A model generated the notes under the pieces. The model was not told the origin of the DNA. It worked only from the letters and a program-made list of their open reading frames with translations, and did not search any database. From Luidia sarsii (Eukaryota; Echinodermata; Asteroidea; Paxillosida; Luidiidae), in the NCBI GenBank assembly GCA_949987565.1, contig OX465114.1, positions 3,624,832 to 3,688,831 of the forward strand: DNA of 64,000 bases, read 5' to 3'. Made by a program: the position numbers and the translations under genes. Below are positions 1 through 13,100 of this stretch, one piece after another (the stretch's first letter is position 1; every line of letters starts with the position of its first letter).

Positions 1-1028
1 GGCCTCCTCTGACTCACTATATTCCATGGTAAACCTGGGAAATCTGGTCACGATGAACAAGGTCCTCTAGGATATCTCAGCTCTTGAAAGATTTGATCTT
101 CACCAGAATTGCCCTCAAAAGTCACACAAAATAGAATGCATGACGCAAATCCCATACCATTGTGTATGGAGAATGGTAACTTACCTGAAGCCAATCACTG
201 GATACAGACTGTGCACACAGGATGGTACCACAGTTTGCTGAAACACTGTGGTGTCTAATGACAGCAAAACACAGGATAAGACAGGATACACAGTCAATAA
301 CAATGCCTCAACCATTAAGATGTACCGGTACACAATGTACATGTAGCAAGCTGGGGTAATGTGTTGACGAGGGTCTATCATTCCTAGAAAACCACTCAAT
401 TGTTAATACAAGTTTCCAGTGAAACTCTCCATAGTAGGCAGTCAGACAAAGCAAATAGCATACAGTGCTGACTACATGTATGTGCTGGGCAAGGCAAGCC
501 CTCATGATAGAAAACTGTTTCACAATATGTACATACATGATCCTGCTTTGAGGCAACCCGGTTGTCTGCTGACAAGCTCTGCTCCAGCATTGCAGTGTGC
601 ATGCAACTCTTCCTGCTCTGAGCCTTGAGAGAAGACTAGCCAGCTGGCCCTGGCTACATGCCAGTCAAATAAGCAGTGCTGGGTAGCTGCCTGAAATGTA
701 TAATAATGTCGGGGCACATTTTATACAAGCTTGAGTGTGGAAAATCTACTTACATGTAGATGTATGATGTTTGCACCTTTCTGGGGGCGCCAGACATGGT
801 TCTGATGACTGGCACCCCCATCCCACCACTAGTTGGCTAGTTGACTATTTGAAAAGGCTACCATCTAAGGGCTGGATAGCTCAGAGGGCAAGACCACTGG
901 CACACAAAACCAGATGTCTCAGACTCAACGCCTGATAAAGTTTTCTTTGCCATTTCCCAAGTTGTGCCGAAAGTTCTGTCAGTTTTTCGCTCATTTTTTT
1001 TGCCATAAAATATGTAGGTAAATCTTAC
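1..1028 (-). other. FANCA 3' region, exons unresolved
   Basis: About 100-150 C-terminal residues of FANCA are still expected. A candidate exon end lies at 188 (consensus donor GTAAGT just below it) with acceptor near 263; one frame ends SSDWLQ, loosely like human NPDWL. Another open stretch at 540-630 has a GTATGT donor. Neither joins in phase with exon 31, so no exon is called. A tRNA-like repeat copy occupies about 837-1003. Confidence 0.35.
837..1003 (+). repeat. tRNA-like interspersed repeat, family A
   Basis: It contains CTGGATAGCTCAGAGGGCAA (A-box-like) and a degenerate B-box-like GTCTCAGACTCAACGCC, then the family tail AAAGTTTTCTTTGCCATTT. Family A consensus: GTTGACTATTTGGAAGGCC, then CCATCTAAGGGCTGGATAGC, the tRNA-like part, then the tail. 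Confidence 0.8.
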
Positions 1029-1162
1029 CTCACCGACGTATGGCCTTAGCTTACAGATGAGAGTTTCTGGCAATTGCTGCAGTTGCTCAACTGAGGTGGT
1101 TTCTCTACAATGCAAACTGCAGATACCACAGACAATGATGACAAACGTCTCTGGATTGGCAA
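1029..1162 (-). CDS. FANCA: FANCA exon 31
   Basis: The acceptor TTTGCTTGTGCAG is followed by two bases and ANPETFVIIVCGICSLHC, then VEQLQQLPETLICKLRPYVG. This follows human SLEPVLLCRWRRHCQ and RELQKLQEGRQFASDFL. The donor is GTAAGA. The incoming phase (one base needed) does not match exon 30 directly. Confidence 0.75.
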
Positions 1163-4100
1163 CTGCACAAGCAAATTTGAAACAAAAGAGGACCAAGAAA
1201 TGAGTAAAAAAAAAATTGTACAGTAAGATTCCATAATTGCATTTGCTTCATGTATTGGCATAACAGAAATTAGGTGAATCACCACTTTATTTTCAAATAA
1301 TCTTAGATTTGTTTTTTTATTGGCAGTTAAATGTTGGTGCTGACTAAGGAGCTCTATGAAATTGGCCCGAGATGTCTTAACCATTACCAAGGACCTGTGT
1401 AGCGATGGGTGCTGCAGTCAGACATAGATTCATTACAAATTGGCATCAACCTGAATTGCATTCCCACCGATGCCAATCATATATCTGTGCACTGCTGAGT
1501 TCATGGGCACTGAGCAGTGGCCCGGCGACTAAGCTATTTGATGTGACTTACACAGGTTGCTGTGTGGCTCTATTGGCACGGCTCCTTGCTGTCCACGGCT
1601 TTCCCCATGAACCAGTGCATGGATCTCATGCAGACGGGCAAACAGGCGGGAATGAAGAGCGCCCTCTACATGTATCGGTAGGTCTCTGCGATTGATGACA
1701 GGACTCAGCAAATCCCAGTGTTTCTGTAATCAATCATAAATGACAAGGGGTCCATTGCATAAACTAATCCCAGTACAAGTGGCAATGGGCAAGTGTTCTA
1801 TGATTTATTGTAACAATCCAATGGGTCAAGCATCAGAAGTCAAAATACAATGGCTTGTAAGGCTTTGTGAACTTGACTCAAGGAGTCATACAATTATTAC
1901 CAATAAGTCCAACTAACTGATAACAAAGACCAAGGGCCAAAGTCAAAGAGCTGTTTAAGCAGCTCTCCATAGGCCACCAAATGGCATCCATGGCTTGATG
2001 CAAGTGGATGGAGCCACCATGGAATGGCTGCTTCACAGTCGTCTTTATATACTGTATATATTTGCTTCTTTGCTCTTACATGTACATACGAATGAAGAAG
2101 TATGTTCAGCAGGAAAAATCTTCCTTCGAGAAACCCACCTCCCAACCAAACTTGCACAGGATACTTGCTACTATGAACCCATAATTGACTATTTGAGAAT
2201 AACAGACAAGTAGACCCTTCACTGGCTGCCTGATTTCACCAACTAAGGCTTGTCTGTGCTGTAGCAGAATTGTCCAATTGTTGAATTTCTGTTATAGGTG
2301 TTTTGGCTATGGGATCAGTTAGGAAGAACACATTAACCACTGCATGCTGGCAACCTCCAAATTTGGAGCGTCAGTGGTGTTGCTATGAGCCTGGCCCTAT
2401 AAATCCAGACACCACTATTCTAAATAAAGACTCCTCACCCTACTTCAAAGTGATATTTAGCGTGACAAGCATCTATTTTGACATACGCTTCTACATGAAT
2501 TGCAAGATTAGCGGCAACGATTGCTCCACTGTGGGAATGTTACTGTGGACAATCGAGGGATAGCACGATGAACAAGCCTTAACTTAACATTGAACTGTGA
2601 AAGTTTTCCTCTGACCAGTCCCAGACTTGCTGGGAAGGGTTGGCTGTTGATAGCCTCATGTAATGTGGCTCTTGAGGGTTGTATGTGTACGGTTGGCTTA
2701 CCAGGATGGATAGGGTGAGCAGAGGGCACTGAATCAGCAATCTATCCACTATGGCCACTACATCCTGCAACTGACCATCATTCATCTTAGCCATGTGAGT
2801 AGCAAGCTGCAAGACACCCTGAGAACAGGAAGAGAATTCCACTGGTTTGTATTTCAAACAAATAACGGAAAAAAAAACTGACTAGGAGCTTTTGAAAAAA
2901 ACCAATTGAACTCGACTGTGACTTTGCGGACCAGCGCTCTCACCATCTGAACTATCCAGCCCTTAGATGGTTGCCTTCCAAAACAGGCAACTATCGGTAC
3001 AATGCACATGTACTGTAATCTTTGGTGAGTGGGGGGGGGGGGGTTGCCCGTGAGAAGCATAAAACCATTAACTGACCGCGTTTTATACCGAAATTGGTTT
3101 TGTCATTCACAAAACAGTGGAATAAGCTATGTACATATTCCCAGGTTTCCGAATCTTAATTCATATCAGCGTCCTCCTAGATATTATTTCTGATGGCATT
3201 ATATCTGATATCGATTCTGATAGTGTCATATATAAGATCATAGCAGATATACAACCTTATATCATGGTGGATGCAATACATGTACATGTCTAACAAATGA
3301 AGGAAAGGAAACAAAACTTACAGGAAAATAAATTGGAAACACTTAATAAAAAGAAGGAGAAACAAAATGACTGAACCAGGTCTTGAATAGGTTAAACATG
3401 ATAGCGCTCTGCCATTTGAGTTATCCAGTCCTTATAGATGGCAGCCTTTCTAAACAGTCAATCATTGAACCATTAACTGCCGTATATTATATCTCCAGGG
3501 ATCACACACCCATTTTCATTCAGTTGCAAACAACCAACTCTTGTAAATCTGGCTACAGCAGCTTGGGGATCACACAAATTGGATACAACTTTTGTATTCA
3601 TATTTTCAAACAGTAGGTATGAATGGTTAACAGTCTGAATACTAGGTTTTGTATGGCTCTATTGACTGGATGATCCTGTCATCATACCTGCACAATGATG
3701 ACCACAGTCCCATAGCCAAAGGCACGGTAATATTCCTGCATGTGCTCTTTCTGCATAGGAAAAGGAAAAGGAAAACTCAGGAGTGTCATGCCAGACTTCA
3801 ATGAGTCATGGTCTATGAGGCTGATGTGCAACCCATGAAGCCTGCAATGCACATCTGAGTACTGAGCATGATCATTGGTGCATGACTCATCTACTCCAGG
3901 ATACTGATTAGTCACATGAACTTCCTAGGTCGTCACCCACTCAAGTCTGGCATCACTCTCCTGAGGATGGTCACTGCATCCTGGACAAACCGTCTTGTTT
4001 GGAGTCACCGATTCTTCTCCAAATCACCACCTCTCCTCAGAAGAGAGTAGGGAGCTTCCATTTGGGGATTGGACAGACCGTGACTATTCCTGCACTGAAG

Positions 4101-7100
4101 CTCCCATCCTGATTGGAAGCAGTTTCGTTCTGTACATACTGTATGAAGGGTATGCACTGCACTGCACTGCACAGCAATGCACTGCACTGCACTGAGGAAA
4201 TTGTCTAATGAGTTTTTTGTTACGCTGTATTGCTCACGTACAGTATATTACACAGTAATTAACTGACTATATGTATTTTGGACCGGACGTTATTTCCCAT
4301 CAGAACGATCCCAGATTTGAGCAGTGTGTCAACTTGCAGACTATCACACATGCAGAAATCAATATTCGGTACCAACTACTGTACTACATGTCTCCCGTCC
4401 TAAAACAAAAGCCCGCTACTATCCTAAATGGCATCTCCACAAACCCCATTTGGGTTGTAAAATCATTCACCATGCAAACCATCTAAGCCAAACTTCACCA
4501 ATTCTTATTACATGTATGTCCAGGCCTGATAAATACTCTCAGTGGATATTCCTATGTCTAACAACGATGAGAAGAGTGACTTTACCAGGTGGGCATTGAT
4601 GTAATGGGTCAGGCTTGCCACAGCCTGTGATGTTGGCATCAGACTAAGGCAGTCCGTCAAAAGCAGATAGGGAGGCAGACATTGCAGTAACCTGGGAGAT
4701 ATAAGCAGATTGGTCTCAGTAATCACTAACAATATCACTCCGAACGCTACAACTATCCGAGACAAAAGTCACATCGGGAATTGCCCATTGGAATTATAAA
4801 ATGGAAAACGTAACCAAGATAACAATTAAATTTTGAATGGGTAGATCTTACTGGCGTTCCCAATTGGACTTTTTTGATCAGGAAATCTAATTGACACAGT
4901 GGTAAAAGTAAACAAGCTGGCAATATGCCGTGACCTTTGAGGTTACATATTGACCTCAATAGCCTGTGAAAAGAAAAAACTACTTACGGTTGCAATCATG
5001 CAAATGTTCAATCATAGCGCGTGACATGCGCATGTACATTGTATGCAGCAACCATGTACAGTGTGTTGTCATGGCACTATACAGGCTGATATCTGACCGG
5101 ATGTGGTTTTTACACAGTCACGTTTTACCGAGTGGAGTGTTACCACTGAACTAATCAACTCGGTTAAAGTTACCAGTGGTTGATTTCATGAAACCCACCG
5201 TAACTTATGACCAATTGCAAGGCGATGGGAGATGCACAGAAACCATACGGCCTATGAAAAGTTACGATGGGTTATCAATCGTAAGTTGAGTTACGATGCA
5301 TCGTAAGCCTTTGTGAAATCCAGCCCTGGTCACCTTTAAGCAAACACTCGTTTACAAAAGCACATGGCCTCTGACTGCTATCCCATCCCAGCAAAGATGG
5401 TTGCAACTGCTTGGAAGGAACCTTACACATTTTACAAGATGCCCGGGTTCAAATCCAAGTCCAGTCAAATTGTCATTGCCTATTTTCAAGATGTTTGAAA
5501 AATAGCAAAGGAAACTTTGACTAGACCGGAACTTGGAGCAGAGACCTTTTGGTTTTGCAAACCAGCTCTTATCTTATGTGGTGGCATTCCAAAATAGTCC
5601 ACCAGTCTTTCCCGGGGAGGGGGTGCCAGCCAGAAGTATTCAACCATTAACTACTGTATATCTCCAGGGATCACACGCCTGCTTTCATTCAGATGCAAGC
5701 AACCAGCAGCTCAGGGATCACACACAGTGCATACAGCAGTTGTTCCTATTCTTGGCTATTTTCAAGAACGACACAAGCCAAGTGTAAACTCCTCTGCTGA
5801 GTATATTCTGCCTTGCAGTCACTTACCTGACTTGGTTAGCCACCTCTAGGCTAATCTTCATCTCTTGGCCAAGGTCATCAGCCTGCAAGGAGTTCTGTCC
5901 AGCCAAGTGACTCAGTCTATCCAGGAGCTCTGTCAGAAGCCACTGATGATTGCTGGGCAGTGAAGGGCCTGATGACCAGACTCTATGTAACTCCTTGGGG
6001 TCAACATCACAAGACAAGACAGGAAAAGATGTTACAACTGAGTATGTAATAACCAACACCTACTGGTAATGTATCACTAACCAAAAATGTATCACCACTT
6101 GACCAATACTGTATCACCAACCGAAACACAAATGGACCTTCATGTAAATTGTAGTACATTTTCTAACCAATAATGTATCAATTTTCTTTGACATTTTTTT
6201 TTTCCAATTTGTTAAAAAAAAGTTCGGAGGCAGTTTTTCCTTTATTTGTTTGACAATAATGTATCAATTATATTATGTGCTATTTTTTGTTTTCAAATAA
6301 AGTGTGTGGGGGACAAATGATACCGGTACATCCTTCATACGTCCTCCATTCCCCGCCTGTTGATGGCCAATTTGCTCATGGTCATAACAACGAGTTTGAT
6401 GAATTCAACCACAGGGCCACAAACACATCAACTGCTTGGCTGGCAATACAAGACAACATGTACTGAGTAAGCCCCGACTACCTGTATGAGTTGTATGCCT
6501 TCCTGCCATAGGTTGGCTCCCCGACGGTGAGAGCCTGGACCAGCCTGGCTGTTCTTGGCCTTGTGAGGGCAGTGTTCATCAGCCACAGTGACCTCAGAGC
6601 TGTGGTCAAGCATAGCATGCAGGATGGCAGTGCTTGCTGCCATGTGTGCTTGACTTGGGTCATCTCCATCCAATGCTTGCATGAGTTTGGGAAGAGTGCA
6701 GCTATACAGTATCCAATGGTAATAATCCTTTCTGTTGGCAAAGCACAAGAAAACATGTTGCAAATATTAGTCCATTTAATGATTGACAAAGATATCCAAG
6801 ATATAATATGAGTTTGCATCGAGAAGAAAGTACTTGAAAAGGGGTTTGCCCTACTGAACGATTAATTAAACACTGTATGCTCAGCGCTTTGCAAAGCCGC
6901 AGTTAATGATTCAATGCATCCCCACCCGAGCAAAGACGAGTAAAGTTGATTATTACTTTGGGAAGGCCACCATCTAAGTGTTGGATAGCTTAAACTGTAA
7001 GCATGGTAAGAGTGTAGGTACATACAGTGTAAAGCCATATATATTGGGCTAAAGTCCAAGCACAGTCAAAGTTTTCTTTCCCATCTCTGATTTCAAGCTA

Positions 7101-10100
7101 TTCCATTTGATTTGATGTATCTTACAGAAACGGAGGTGTGATGCCTGGAGATATATTGAGAGATAGTAGTGAACTGCCTCTGACTGGTGTCCTAGCCTTG
7201 TACATATCGTTGACTATTTGAAAAGGTCCCTAGCTAAGGGCTGAATAGCTCAGGTGGAACAAGGCCAGAGGTCTCAAGTTCACACCCCTATTTGTCCTCT
7301 TTTTAGTTTGCAATCAATCTCCATGTGGTGTACAGAATAGGAAATGGGATTGCCATAATGCTATGCAACCAAATCTTTGAGTGTATAGTTTTCTAGGATA
7401 GCAATGTATCAAATATTCAGTACTAAAGCACACCATTGTATTGTACAACTGTATGACAAACTGATATCAAACCAACATTCCTACAACATAGCGCCCTCTA
7501 TTGTCAGGCTTCATTCTGTGATTGAAGCATGTCTCCAAACATCTACACAATTGATAGCAAACCACATTTACCTCTGAGTAAGAGTCAGACAATCGTTCTG
7601 GCAATCCACTGTCATCTCACTGTGCAGCCACCTTTCAAATCTACACTGAATAAAGTCAAAGATTGGTTCATTCAATGGGCTTCCTTGCTTAGACCATGCT
7701 TAGACCTAGATAACCTGTACGTATGTGACCTGCTTCCATGCTGGGTAGGTTGGGAGTAATGATGTCATAGTGACCCAGTAGTTGCTCCAGGCAGTTAATG
7801 GTTGAATGCTTCTGACTGGCACCCCCACACTGGTAAATACTAGTTGATTATTAGAAGGCCACCATCTAAGGGCTGAATAGTTCAGACGGTAAGAATGCTG
7901 ATATCGGGTTCAAGTCCCAGTCTAGACAAAGTTTCCTTTGCATTTTTCAAATTGTTCTAAAGTTCCTGGTCTGTTTTGCATTACATACAGTATGTATTTG
8001 TTTTACTAAAAAAGAAGAAGCAGGCTTGAGAGCATAGATTCCAATTCGTTTTCAACAAGACTTCAATTCAAAGCTAAATCCAAGCACTATACTTTTGGTT
8101 CTTTTCAGAACCATACCTCTTCCTTTAACCACTTCGCGCCGGGGGGTTTTTCAGCGCCGATGACCGCCATACGGGGGTTTTTGAACAATGCATCATTTAA
8201 AAATCTTGCTAAAACAATCGGAACAATATATTTCTGTGAAATAAATCAATAAGGGTATACTATGGATACATGAGAGTAAAACCTGGCACAATTCGGACGT
8301 CGTTGTGGCCTTTGTCAAGAGATTATCCGTTCGAAAAAGGGCCCTTTGTGCGTCGTCAATGGACCGTAACGGACGTGTGTGTGTGGGTTCGTGTACGCTG
8401 CTGACAATCCCTGACCGCAGACTCCAGCCTCCACTCCAGGCAGTCAAATCTTCGAGTTGGTCGGCCACAAACGAGCGTACAGATTACGGTAAAGAATGTG
8501 GGGGGAATTCCAATGCCAGACCGACGACCGTTGGGCTGTGTGGCATGCAAAGACAATGTCCCCCGCGTGCTTTCAGCTGCAGCGCGGTATCCCTCGATCC
8601 TCCACAGTAAAAGTCCCACAATTGCACAATTACTGCTGCTAATCTTGCAATTCATGTGGCAACGTGCGTCAAAAAGGGTCTTTGTACTGATTCATAATGC
8701 TTTGTTCTAAGCTGAAAAGAGTTTGTTTAGAATGTGGACATTAGTGGTGCCCGGATTCGGAGGGCCCCGTTGCAAAGGCAATCCAATTGACCTCCGGATT
8801 CGGAGGTCCCGGCGCGAAGTGGTTAAGAGACCTGATACATGGTGTTCACCGCAAACCTTCCTACATGTATATTCACTATACTTCAGCTATTTATTGGGTA
8901 GCCTGTGCAGGAATGTCACCAAGATGTTTGTACAGAAATAGAACAACATTTGAGATGACCAAAACATGTAAATGAGATGTAGAGAATCTCTCCAGACAAC
9001 TTGCAGGGTTGAAGTTTCCTCAAGGAACCAGCCTCCATTCTGCATTGTTTACAGCGAGTCACACCATGTAATTTTTGCTTTAATGTAAACTGTCTGAAGC
9101 TCTCTGTGTACATGTGTACATGTGTATATTTAAAACATCATCAAATTTAGCCATTCACAATTTGCCAGTCAAGAGTGAAAATGCAATGCCATCTTGACTC
9201 CTGAGTGAGCAAAACATAGCCGCTGTACAAAATCCAATCCAACCCATGAAATTCACGTTATTTTCCCAGTCTGTTTAGTGACCTGAAGATGTCCTTATCA
9301 GGTTAGAGAGTCGATTATTTTCACGGTGAATTCACTGTAAAATGCACCGTGAAATCATAGTGACTTTTTAGTTTCACGGCGAAATGATATTTTCACCCCT
9401 CTTTCATGGTTTAGATGTTCATAGTGTGACCATCTTGGTAGTCCAGTGGGTAAGACGTCTGCATTCAAGAGTCAGTGATAACAATCCTGCTGGAATGGAC
9501 TGGTTTATTTTGTTATTAGTTTTTAGTTCAGCTGGCAATTGGGCAAAGCACTGAGCAAGTGAGCATGCATCGAGTACGATATAATAAATATTACAGCGTG
9601 TGAAGTACCTGAATTGATGACAAGTCCTGGGTACCCAGGAGTTGTTCAAACTTTGTGTACATGCGCACGGATTCTTGGCACACGTCTGTGGATGACATCA
9701 CTGATGCTGGGAGTCCTGTGTCAGGGGCGTGGCCTGGACGATAAGTGGGATGCAACCTCGGCCACAGATAACAAACCTATGACAATGCATACACAGAGAG
9801 AGGACCAAACATAATCCAATATGTGACCCAGCACAGCGACATGAGGCATATCCCACCAAAACACTTTTCGAGTAAACCGCCTAAAGTCAAAGTATCGTCT
9901 CAACTTGATTAAAAACCAATTTTCTTTTTTCTTTTGTATTTTCAGAAAGTTAATGTATTGGAGGAAATTTTGATATCATTAGAAAGCTAATGGTACACTC
10001 TTTCACATCATTAGAAAATCTCAAAATCTTAAAAGTGGGTGTTATTCCTCATCATGATGTGCAGGGTCACATATGTACTCTACAGAGGGAAGATTCTATG

Positions 10101-13100
10101 AACATTGAAGACAACATTCAAGCATGGGCTTGACCACACAAGAAGGGCAGGGCAAACCCTCCTTCAATCTCAAGCTTCTATCTATGATGATATGATATCT
10201 GTGATTATATCTATGATGCAACGCAGTACCTGCCGCTATACAGCTTCAAATCCACCACACAACCTTCACCAGCTTGGTGGTCAGGTGATTAAGATATCTG
10301 CACAGGAAGGCAGGAGTCAAACATTCAAATTCTTACCGATTCCAACGCCTGTTTTTTTATTCAGCAGGCAATTGGACAAAGCACTGTGCCTGCATGTATA
10401 ATAATACATGGAGTGGGACAAACCCTCACTGAATTTGACTTTCCATAGCCCACTCTAAAAATGTCCAGCAGTCTCCTGAAGACGAGTAGAGTACACTGTT
10501 CCAAACATCGAGTTCCTCCGGTTCTTTTCAGAACCACACTTACTCACAAAAGAGAATTTACATGGTGTCTCCGCAAACCTAATTATCCATTTACATACCC
10601 TCCCCCTCTCAAGACAAAAAATAGCCAAAAGGTAAAACACCTTGTGCATTAGGTCTTGGGAAATGACTGAGTCTTGCGATGATTCAGGCAACAGAGTGGC
10701 ACTAGTCACAACAACTGTCAGAAATCTATGAACAAAACAAATGCACAAGGTATTAAGTTGTTATATTGTATGTTTGTTTACATAGCATACAACGTGACTT
10801 AACATTGTCTTCATCTATAATGCAGCATTCCTACATTGACAAAGTGCTGACAACAGGAATCAGGGCCAAACATTCAGTCACATGTTGAAGAATACTGCAG
10901 TGGCATAGATTACCTTGGGCTCAAAATCTAATCTCGGCATTTGCTTCTAGCATATAATAAAAGGTGGGGTTTGGCTGGTAACCTGATGTTTTTAAGCAAG
11001 GCTTTTAATTAGTCCTTCAAGGCCAACAAAACATTGGGAAGATCAGAAAACATTGATGTTCACAGATTTCCTTCTGATTTACTCAGTGTGTAGGTGGTCA
11101 TGATAGAATCCTCATGTTGAAATCTCTACTTCTCGAGGAATCTTCACTCAAACATCTAATCTCGGCTTTTGCTTCTGGCATATAATACAAGGTGGAGTTT
11201 GGCTGGTAACCGGATGTTATTAAGCAAGGCTGTTAATTAGTCCTACATCACTTCACGCCATGACCTATAAATTCAGAGTACCACTGGTGTAGCTATGCAC
11301 CGGGCCTTCTGAAGACATTTTGGGACCAGTAGGACCTTTCTCATAGTCCTTTGAGAAAGGCCCTTCAAAAGTCAAACATTTGACTGTTTAGATTAATATT
11401 AACCGTGTCACCTAACGCATGCAGTGTCACTGTGTACAGGATAAATATTACAATGCATGAACCAAAGAGGGCAGCAAACCATTGTACTATTAGTCTGAGA
11501 AAACTCTGGCATAACACCGAGCTGTGGGTAAGTGTATCTTGAATTGTGTCAATGGAAATTAATATTACATATTAACTTATTGATATACTTGTACATAATA
11601 TTATATTTCAAGCAAAGCATATACATACTTGAGAGCAAAATTCATTTCACTGCCAGTGTAGAGAGGAAGAGTAGCAGAAATGAGGTTGAGGAGAGGCATG
11701 GAGTCTGGCCCCACCTCCTGCATCCTTAATGTACACATATGCTTTGAGGGAGTCCGTAGCTTGACCAGTGGCAACCTCCTTCCCAGGGAAGCTACTTGTA
11801 CAAGCAGACTGGCCAGGCCTGTGATGTGGTCAGCCGTCAGACTGGGTCCCTGCAAGACAATGGCAAAGACATTGGTTTATTAAGTAGACTGGGTCCTTGC
11901 AACACAATGGCAAAGATATTGGTTTATTAAGTAGACTGGGTCCTTGCAACACAATGACAAAGATATTGGTTTATTAAGTAGACTGGGTCCGTGCAACACA
12001 ATGGCAAAGACATTGGTTTATTAAATAGACTGGGTCCATGCAACACAATGGCAAAGACATTGGTTTATTAAGTAGACTGGGTCCATGCAACACAATGGCA
12101 AAGACATTGGTTTATTAAGTAGACTGGGTCCTTGCAACACAATGACAAAGACATTGGTTTATTAAGTAGACTGGGTCCCTGCAACACAATGGCAAAGACA
12201 TTGGTTTATTAAGTAGACTGGGTCCCTGCAACACAATGACAAAGACATTGGTTTATTAAGTAGACTGGGTCCTTGCAACACAATGACAAAGACATTGGTT
12301 TATTAAGTAGACTGGGTCCATGCAACACAATGGCAAAGACATTGGTTTATTAAGTAGACTGGGTCCTTGCAACACAATGGCAAATATATTGGTTTATTAA
12401 GTAGACTGGGTCCTTGCAACACAATGGCAAAGACATTGGTTTATTAAGTAGACTGGGTCCTTGCAACACAATGGCAAAGACATTGGTTTATTAAGTAGGC
12501 TGGGTCCTTGCAACAGAAAGGCACAGACATTGGTTTATTGAGTAGACTGGGTCCTTGCAACACAATGGCAAAGACATTGGTTTATTAAGTAGACTGGGTC
12601 CTTGCAACACAATGGCAAAGACATTGGTTTATTAAGTAGACTGGGTCCCTGCAACACAATGACAAAGACATTGGTTTATTAAGTAGACTGGGTCCTTGCA
12701 ACACAATGGCAAAGACATTGGCTTATTAAGTAGACTGGGTCCTTGCAACACAATGACAAAGACATTGGTCTATTAAGTAGACTGGGTCCTTGCAACACAA
12801 TGGCAAAGACATTGGTCTATTAAGTAGACTGGGTCCGTGCAACACAATGGCAAAGACATTGGTTTATTAAATAGACTGGGTCCCTGCAACACAATGGCAA
12901 AGACATTGGTTTATTAAGTAGACTGGGTCCCTGCAACACAATGGCAAAGACATTGGTTTATTAAGTAGACTGGGTCCTTGCAACACAATGACAAAGACAT
13001 TGGTTTATTAAATAGACTGGGTCCCTGCAACACAATGGCAAAGACATTGGTTTATTAAGTAGACTGGGTCCCTGCAACACAATGACAAAGACATTGGTTT

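Noticed and set aside
1555..1676. Plus-strand exon reading WHGSLLSTAFPMNQCMDLMQ
   Set aside because: It has a plausible acceptor and donor on plus but no recognised similarity and no partner exons. A minus-strand FANCA exon ending here explains the phase of exon 31 better, though not securely.
2702..4586. Apparent loss of about 200 residues of FANCA between exons 28 and 30
   Set aside because: An initial alignment placed exon 30 at the C-terminus; the block CPLLTLSIL fits human CPLILTSAL better, which removes the gap.
837..7990. Functional tRNA genes suggested by A- and B-box-like sequences
   Set aside because: The copies are degenerate, do not fold into a full cloverleaf with an anticodon arm by eye, and recur many times with the same flanks, so they are interspersed repeats.
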